A model generated the notes under the pieces. That model saw nothing but the letters and a program-made list of their open reading frames with translations, was not told where the DNA came from and made no database searches. A DNA stretch of 64,000 nt, from the NCBI RefSeq assembly GCF_003815535.1, contig NZ_RPFZ01000001.1, positions 248,001 through 312,000 of the forward strand, read 5' to 3'. Numbering within the stretch: position 1 is the first letter of the stretch; the number at the start of each line of letters is the position of its first letter. The DNA comes from Aurantiacibacter spongiae (GTDB lineage Bacteria; Pseudomonadota; Alphaproteobacteria; Sphingomonadales; Sphingomonadaceae). A program made the position numbers and the translations under genes. Below are positions 60,504-64,000 of the stretch, one piece after another.

Positions 60504-61011
60504 CGCCCCCACGCCCGCTCAGTTCGGTGTGGACGGTATTGGCTGTCTGCCCCAAAAACGGGATAAGATCGTCGCTTTCTTCAAGCGCTTTCGCAGCCAT
60601 CATTGACCACATCAGGCCGAGTTGAAAGCCGGAATCAAGAGCGTGATCGCCGGTCAATTCCAAGGTCGGCACCTCGCGCTTCCGTGCACGACGGTGAAAG
60701 CCTGTTTCAAGGACGCGCAAGCCGTCATTTTCCATGAAAAGGCGCTCTTTGGCTGTGTAGTTCGGTGGGCCGTCAGCTGCGATGCTGAGATCGGTGCTGT
60801 TCCCGTAGCGCCAGTCGTGGAGGTCCGGCACTACCGCATTCGAGCAGGCGGTCGCCAGATGATGCCCCTGTTGAAAGCCCCTGCGATATGCGCGTTCCGC
60901 CGCCCGTGCCGCAACCACGATGATTATTTCGCGCACAGGTCGCGGTAGTGCGGCAAGAACATCCATCTCAACGCCATGAGTGACATCGTGAGCGGTGGGT
61001 TCGTAGTTCAT
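60490..61011 (-). CDS. hypothetical phage protein (173 aa)
   Basis: Soluble, mainly helical. Contains ARAAERAYRRGFQQGHHLA, a helix often seen in early phage proteins, and DHALDSGFQLGLMWSMMAAK. GGAG lies about 10 nt before the ATG. No function recognised. Confidence 0.5.
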   Translation of the reverse strand: MNYEPTAHDVTHGVEMDVLAALPRPVREIIIVVAARAAERAYRRGFQQGHHLATACSNAVVPDLHDWRYGNSTDLSIAADGPPNYTAKERLFMENDGLRVLETGFHRRARKREVPTLELTGDHALDSGFQLGLMWSMMAAKALEESDDLIPFLGQTANTVHTELSGRGGDAPR

Positions 61012-61084
61012 TTCCTGATCTCCTTAGATTTCGATAATTTCTGCCTCTAGCCGTTCCGCTACCTCGCGCTTGAAGGCCTCGATT

Positions 61085-61600
61085 TCACCCGCCTTCGGTG
61101 CCCAGCAAGGCCCGCACCTCGGCAGGGTCCACCATCTTCCCCTGTGGTTTCCATTCCCGGTCATGCAGCCATGCGAGGTGCCGGGCGCGGCTCTTTGCGT
61201 AGCGGCGCGTCGCACCTTCCCGCATCGCGGCCTTGCGAACCTCGGCCGGCGTGGGGAGAAAGGTCGAGGATCGCACCAGCTGCACGAATGCCGCCCTCAG
61301 GTCGTCCAGCGGCAGGTCGCGCAAAGCAATCCAATACATCTCGATCTTTGCTTCGACCTCGCGGTCCGAGAGTTTGGACTGCGCCGTCGCGATCGCCAGT
61401 TTGCCGATCATGGTTTCTATCTGGGCTTCCGTCGCCGTTGCGGGTTCCGGCTCGTTGGCGAAAGCCAGAAGGATGCCCGCCGTTTTCGGACCCACCACCG
61501 GGCTGTCACCGCTCAGCAGAAGATCGTTCAGCCGCTCGTCGGGCAACAACCCGGGCGAAGGGGTTCTGGATTTCGTCGTTGTTGGCAGCAGGTCGGTCAT
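61085..61600 (-). CDS. putative phage replication accessory (helicase-loader-like) protein
   Basis: 171 aa from MTDLLPTTTKSRTPSPGLLP. The motif RDLPLDDLRAAFVQLVRSST plus FLPTPAEVRKAA is the pattern of phage helicase-loader-type or replication accessory proteins. It overlaps the previous replication gene by 95 nt in another frame; the still longer open frame is not coding. Confidence 0.5.
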   Translation of the reverse strand: MTDLLPTTTKSRTPSPGLLPDERLNDLLLSGDSPVVGPKTAGILLAFANEPEPATATEAQIETMIGKLAIATAQSKLSDREVEAKIEMYWIALRDLPLDDLRAAFVQLVRSSTFLPTPAEVRKAAMREGATRRYAKSRARHLAWLHDREWKPQGKMVDPAEVRALLGTEGG

Positions 61601-62114
61601 TTCGGTCTTTCCTCGGAAGCTCGTCATCGCGGCGGCGCAGCCAATTGCGCCAGGTCGCATCCCAGTCGGATTTTCGGGCGTTCGCTCCGGTCGCGCTGGC
61701 GGCCCAGTCGCGGAACTTAGCCAATTCCCGGTCCACCGCGCCGTCGGGCCAACGGCTGACAGCCGTGGCAACGTCTCCGCTGAGCGGCTTGGGCTTCCAG
61801 TCATCCGGAAGTCGGTGCCCCTTACGCGCGCGGGGTATGTGTTCGGGGGTATGGGTGGGTGGGGTTTGTTGGGGGGTCTGGGGGGAAGAAAGGGGAGGGC
61901 GGGAAAGGGGGTCGGTTTCATCACCGTTACCGTCACGCGTTACGTCACGCGTTACGTCATCAGCCTCATCTTCGGCTTTCTTTTTGGCGCGGTAGCGAGC
62001 CTGCCTTTCGGCGGCTGCGGAGCGCGCAGGACCAATGCTGGCGAACTCAATAACCTCTTGGATAGTGAGGCCCTTATCTGCCAAGAACTGCATCTGTTCG
62101 GTCGAGAGGTTCAC
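61506..62114 (-). CDS. phage replication protein (RepO/DnaT-like)
   Basis: 202 aa. The N-terminus FLADKGLTIQEVIEFASIGP is HTH-like; a low-complexity linker (about residues 48-90) is rich in Asp, Pro and Thr; the C-terminal motif LAKFRDWAASATGANARKSD followed by WDATWRNWLRR is found in many phage replication or primosomal proteins. The linker-coding DNA holds direct repeats and a long G-rich strand (see separate features). Confidence 0.6.
   Translation of the reverse strand: MNLSTEQMQFLADKGLTIQEVIEFASIGPARSAAAERQARYRAKKKAEDEADDVTRDVTRDGNGDETDPLSRPPLSSPQTPQQTPPTHTPEHIPRARKGHRLPDDWKPKPLSGDVATAVSRWPDGAVDRELAKFRDWAASATGANARKSDWDATWRNWLRRRDDELPRKDRNDRPAANNDEIQNPFARVVARRAAERSSAER
61845..61911 (+). 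repeat. G-rich tract with G-quadruplex potential inside the replication gene
   Basis: At least nine runs of three or more G occur within 67 nt on the plus strand, including two runs of six, alternating with short T or A spacers. The other strand codes for a Pro/Thr linker. It is adjacent to the direct repeats at 61926-61962. Confidence 0.7.
61926..61962 (+). repeat. iteron-like tandem repeats inside the replication gene
   Basis: Three consecutive units, GTTACCGTCACGC, GTTACGTCACGC and GTTACGTCATCA, the second and third differing only at the end. They encode VTRDVTRD in the reverse frame. Repeats inside the initiator gene are how lambda-type phages organise their origin. Confidence 0.5.
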
Positions 62115-62464
62115 AGCACCACCTCCACCCGTCCCGGCTTAACCGGCTCTCCCCGGCGAAGGGTCGGCTCGAAACGTGTGTCATCGACACGAAGGCCATC
62201 GGCGATGCCATCGAGCGCGGCTTTGAGACTGGCGAACATGTTGTCGATGTCCCTGCGGCGGTTGTCAGGCGGACAGAAGGTAATCGTCACCGGAATGGCC
62301 CCTTCGCGCTGAGCGAGGCTCCTGCGGGCATCCACCGGCACATTCGCGATGGTTTGCAGCGCCGCATCCTCGCGCGCCTTCTTCTTCACGCTGGCAAGCT
62401 GCATGTAATGCGCCCGAGCGTTGGGATTGAGCCTTCTGTCCGGCCAGGGCAGGTCAATCCGCAT
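62111..62464 (-). CDS. rusA: RusA-family Holliday junction resolvase
   Basis: 117 aa from MRIDLPWPDRRLNPNARAHY. RusA-like motifs: LPWPDRRLNPN, ITFCPPDNRRRDIDNMFASL (the DxxN catalytic/metal region) and KAALDGIADGLRVDD. It probably resolves branched phage DNA before packaging. Start overlaps the preceding gene by 11 nt. The longer frame upstream is not coding. Confidence 0.85.
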   Translation of the reverse strand: MRIDLPWPDRRLNPNARAHYMQLASVKKKAREDAALQTIANVPVDARRSLAQREGAIPVTITFCPPDNRRRDIDNMFASLKAALDGIADGLRVDDTRFEPTLRRGEPVKPGRVEVVL

Positions 62465-63053
62465 CGGCACGATCCCGCAATTCGAGATAGGCTCGCACCA
62501 CGCGCGGGTCGCGCTTGGCGTAAACGTCCCAGTTGTCGGCGGCATGGATGACCGTGGTGTGATCGCGGCCGCCGAGAATGCGGCCGATGACGGCATAGGA
62601 AATCTCGCGCTCACGCAGGATGCGAACGATAACCGCTCGGGCGCTGACAGCCGGTGCCCTCCTGCTGGCCGACTTGATGTCGTCCACGGACAAACCGAAC
62701 GTATCGGCAACGCTCGACAGCAGGGGATCGAGCGGCACCCGGCCATGCCCGACGTGGGTGGCTATTTCCTCGATCAATTTCGTAATGCCCCGCCGCCGCG
62801 TTTCAGCGGCCCTGAGGCTGGCATTGCGTCGAGCCACGCGGCGCATGAGGGCTATCCTGAAGCCCCTTCGCCAACGGCGGCGACGGCAGACCTTGCACGC
62901 GGCTCTGTCGGCTATCGTATGGGTCGTTTGCGGGTTGCGAAGGTGCCCGCACGGCCACGCGGCGCCGAGGGCGATCAGCATCCGCCGATTGCTGTCCAGC
63001 AGCCGCGCATGGTCCTGCGCGTCCTGAATGGCGATAGAGTCGATCGCGCTCAT
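62454..63053 (-). CDS. DnaA-domain-IV-like phage protein with Zn-type cysteines
   Basis: 199 aa from MSAIDSIAIQDAQDHARLLD. A Cys/His-bearing segment (CGHLRNPQTTHTIADRAACK, then VC) could hold zinc. The C-terminal part (about 120-195) carries the DnaA domain IV signature: SARAVIVRILREREISYAVI and GGRDHTTVIHAADNW, the DnaA-box-reading motif. It lacks the AAA+ domain, so it cannot be a full initiator; it may bind DnaA-box-like sites in the phage origin or compete with the host protein. Confidence 0.8.
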   Translation of the reverse strand: MSAIDSIAIQDAQDHARLLDSNRRMLIALGAAWPCGHLRNPQTTHTIADRAACKVCRRRRWRRGFRIALMRRVARRNASLRAAETRRRGITKLIEEIATHVGHGRVPLDPLLSSVADTFGLSVDDIKSASRRAPAVSARAVIVRILREREISYAVIGRILGGRDHTTVIHAADNWDVYAKRDPRVVRAYLELRDRADAD

Positions 63054-63208
63054 TCCGGCCACTCCCATGCAGGCAGGCCCAGGCGGGCGCGCATGGCCGC
63101 GTGGAACGCGATCTTGCGATCGTGGCGACACCGGGCAGCGCGCTTCGCCAATACGCTCGCAGCGGCGCTTGGATCGGGTTTGCGGCGGAAGGGGTTAGGC
63201 AGCTTCAT
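63050..63208 (-). CDS. small basic phage protein (52 aa)
   Basis: Starts MKLPNPFRRKPDPSAAASVL and ends PAWEWPE; rich in Arg and Lys. It overlaps the DnaA-like start by ATGA. Function unknown. Confidence 0.5.
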   Translation of the reverse strand: MKLPNPFRRKPDPSAAASVLAKRAARCRHDRKIAFHAAMRARLGLPAWEWPE

Positions 63209-63629
63209 GGCGGGCCTCGTCTTGCAGGGTAGTCACGTCCACGCCGGTCCAGGTTGACCACAGGTGCAGCGCGCGGCTCGTGTATTCGCTGCGCTGCGCC
63301 TCGTTCATGGCGCGGTTGCTGGTGGATGCCGGCTTGAAACGGCGATCACCGCTGGGAAGGTCGATCCAGCGGCCTACGCCCAGCTTCTGCCGGGTGATGT
63401 CGTGCAAATCCTGTTCATCGAGCGTGAGGTCGTGCGCTTCGTTCAACAGCGGCACCACGAGGCCGGCTACCGACCAGTAAAGGCCGCGCCTGCGCTGGTT
63501 GGCGACCCCGCCCCTGATCTCGACGCGCACGCGGCCCCGTATTTCGCGCATTGCGGCCTCGGCGGCGGCGTTGGCGGGACGAAGCATTCCAAGATGCGCC
63601 TCGAACGCGAGGGGTGCCTTGTCGCTCAT
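63195..63629 (-). CDS. hypothetical phage protein, DUF1367-like
   Basis: 144 aa from MSDKAPLAFEAHLGMLRPAN. VRVEIRGGVANQRRRGLYWS, DLHDITRQKLGVGRWIDLPS and the NRAMNEAQRSEYTSRALHLW segment recall DUF1367-type phage proteins of early/replication regions. No function known. Overlaps the 52-aa gene by 14 nt. Confidence 0.5.
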   Translation of the reverse strand: MSDKAPLAFEAHLGMLRPANAAAEAAMREIRGRVRVEIRGGVANQRRRGLYWSVAGLVVPLLNEAHDLTLDEQDLHDITRQKLGVGRWIDLPSGDRRFKPASTSNRAMNEAQRSEYTSRALHLWSTWTGVDVTTLQDEARHEAA

Positions 63630-63922
63630 GCGGCATACCTCCGACTGCTTTCGATCCAGAGGCGTTCGGCTTCGTCCATGAGGTCGATGCCGTATTCGCG
63701 GTAAAAGCCGCCGTGCCCGAGCGCTTCGACGCTTTCGCGGGGGCCATGCTGGATCTGGTGATGGCGCGGGCACAGGGGGACGGTGCGGTCATGACGACGC
63801 GACACCCGCCCCCCGTGAATGCCGGCGGTCACATGATGGACCGTCGAACGCGCCCCGCACACGAGGCAGGGTATGGACGCGATGCGTTCCATGTGCCGAC
63901 GCTCGGATGCGGTAGGCTTCAT
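63626..63922 (-). CDS. HNH/Ref-like nuclease
   Basis: 98 aa with CLVCGARSTVHHVTAGIHGG, SRRHDRTVPLCPRHHQIQHG and EALGHGGFYREYGIDL. The C-x2-C, HH, and C-x2-HH residues form an HNH-type zinc/ββα nuclease site like that of phage Ref (RecA-dependent) proteins. It overlaps the DUF1367-like gene by 4 nt. Confidence 0.75.
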   Translation of the reverse strand: MKPTASERRHMERIASIPCLVCGARSTVHHVTAGIHGGRVSRRHDRTVPLCPRHHQIQHGPRESVEALGHGGFYREYGIDLMDEAERLWIESSRRYAA

Positions 63923-64000
63923 CAGGCGATGCCCAGCGAAGCCTTGTAGGTGTCGAGGATGGCTTCCTGTTCGGCGCGGTCGTCCGCGCTCATGGCGCGC
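63922..64000 (-). CDS. 3' end of a phage gene running off the window
   Basis: Only the last 25 codons are present, ending in SADDRAEQEAILDTYKASLG and two more residues; the stop TGA shares a base with the next ATG (TGATG). The product cannot be identified. Confidence 0.45.
   Translation of the reverse strand, partial: RAMSADDRAEQEAILDTYKASLGIA

Noticed and set aside
61024-61215. A 63-aa open frame between the loader-like gene and the 173-aa gene.
   Set aside because: Its only start lies deep inside the upstream gene and no internal start gives a sensible short protein.
35700-64000. Diversity-generating retroelement, CRISPR array or insertion sequence in the prophage.
   Set aside because: No reverse transcriptase, no spaced repeats of CRISPR type and no transposase were seen, although a podoviral fibre made a retroelement worth looking for.

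Overview
The window looks like chromosome of a GC-rich alphaproteobacterium, most likely Sphingomonadales, family Erythrobacteraceae or close kin. Grounds: the protein families (ImuA/ImuB/DnaE2, PrsK/PrsR with an EPS sugar transferase, DUF475), LexA boxes of the alphaproteobacterial form GTTC-N7-GTTC, and an EcfG-type general stress promoter. Everything is read by eye, without database searches. About 35.7 kb is host chromosome and the remaining ~28 kb is one end of a P22-like podoviral prophage that runs off the right edge.

Host part, left to right. leuA is preceded by a Leu-codon-rich leader peptide and a hairpin that resemble an attenuator. A hybrid histidine kinase with a degenerate HPt-like tail and recJ follow, then two tandem tRNA-Glu genes (UUC and CUC) behind a good promoter. 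Next is a phosphate block: phoR, a porin behind a Pho box, pstS-pstC-pstA-pstB-phoU, and phoB behind its own three-repeat Pho box. After a small acidic membrane-type protein and a strong terminator comes a DNA-damage block. A minus-strand operon encodes a radical SAM protein, UdgX, DnaE2 and a frameshifted extensin-like peptidase; imuA-imuB lies nearby. Both units start at promoters whose -10 is covered by a LexA box, so together they look like an SOS mutasome with a UdgX/radical SAM branch. A divergent small lipoprotein gene shares the first LexA-box region. Then come a PPOX-type general stress protein with an EcfG promoter, an NSS-type sodium symporter, panB, a DUF475 membrane protein, a bile-acid/sodium symporter-like protein, and the operon sugar transferase-prsK-prsR.

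Prophage part (about 35.8 kb to the window end). The genes are tightly packed, nearly all on the minus strand, and often overlap by 1 or 4 nt. In transcription order (right to left): Ref/HNH-like nuclease, DnaA-domain-IV-like protein, RusA, a replication protein whose gene carries direct repeats and a G-rich tract, small and large terminase, P22-type portal, scaffold, P22-type coat protein, gp4-like and gp10-like connector proteins, three ejection-type proteins (one with an M15-like peptidase motif), a P22 tailspike head-binding adaptor on a separate gene from the receptor-binding fibre, then lysis genes (GH24 lysozyme, holin candidates, Rz/Rz1 spanins). The outermost segment holds accessory genes on both strands: a secreted Staphylococcal-nuclease-like protein, two membrane proteins behind their own promoter, and a lipoprotein. 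Integrase, repressor and att sites are not visible. A short sequence is repeated exactly at three gene ends inside the morphogenesis module.

The best candidate for a little-described system is the SOS-controlled radical SAM-UdgX-DnaE2 operon. Within the phage, the intergenic repeat, the candidate origin inside the replication gene, and the accessory membrane pair deserve a look.
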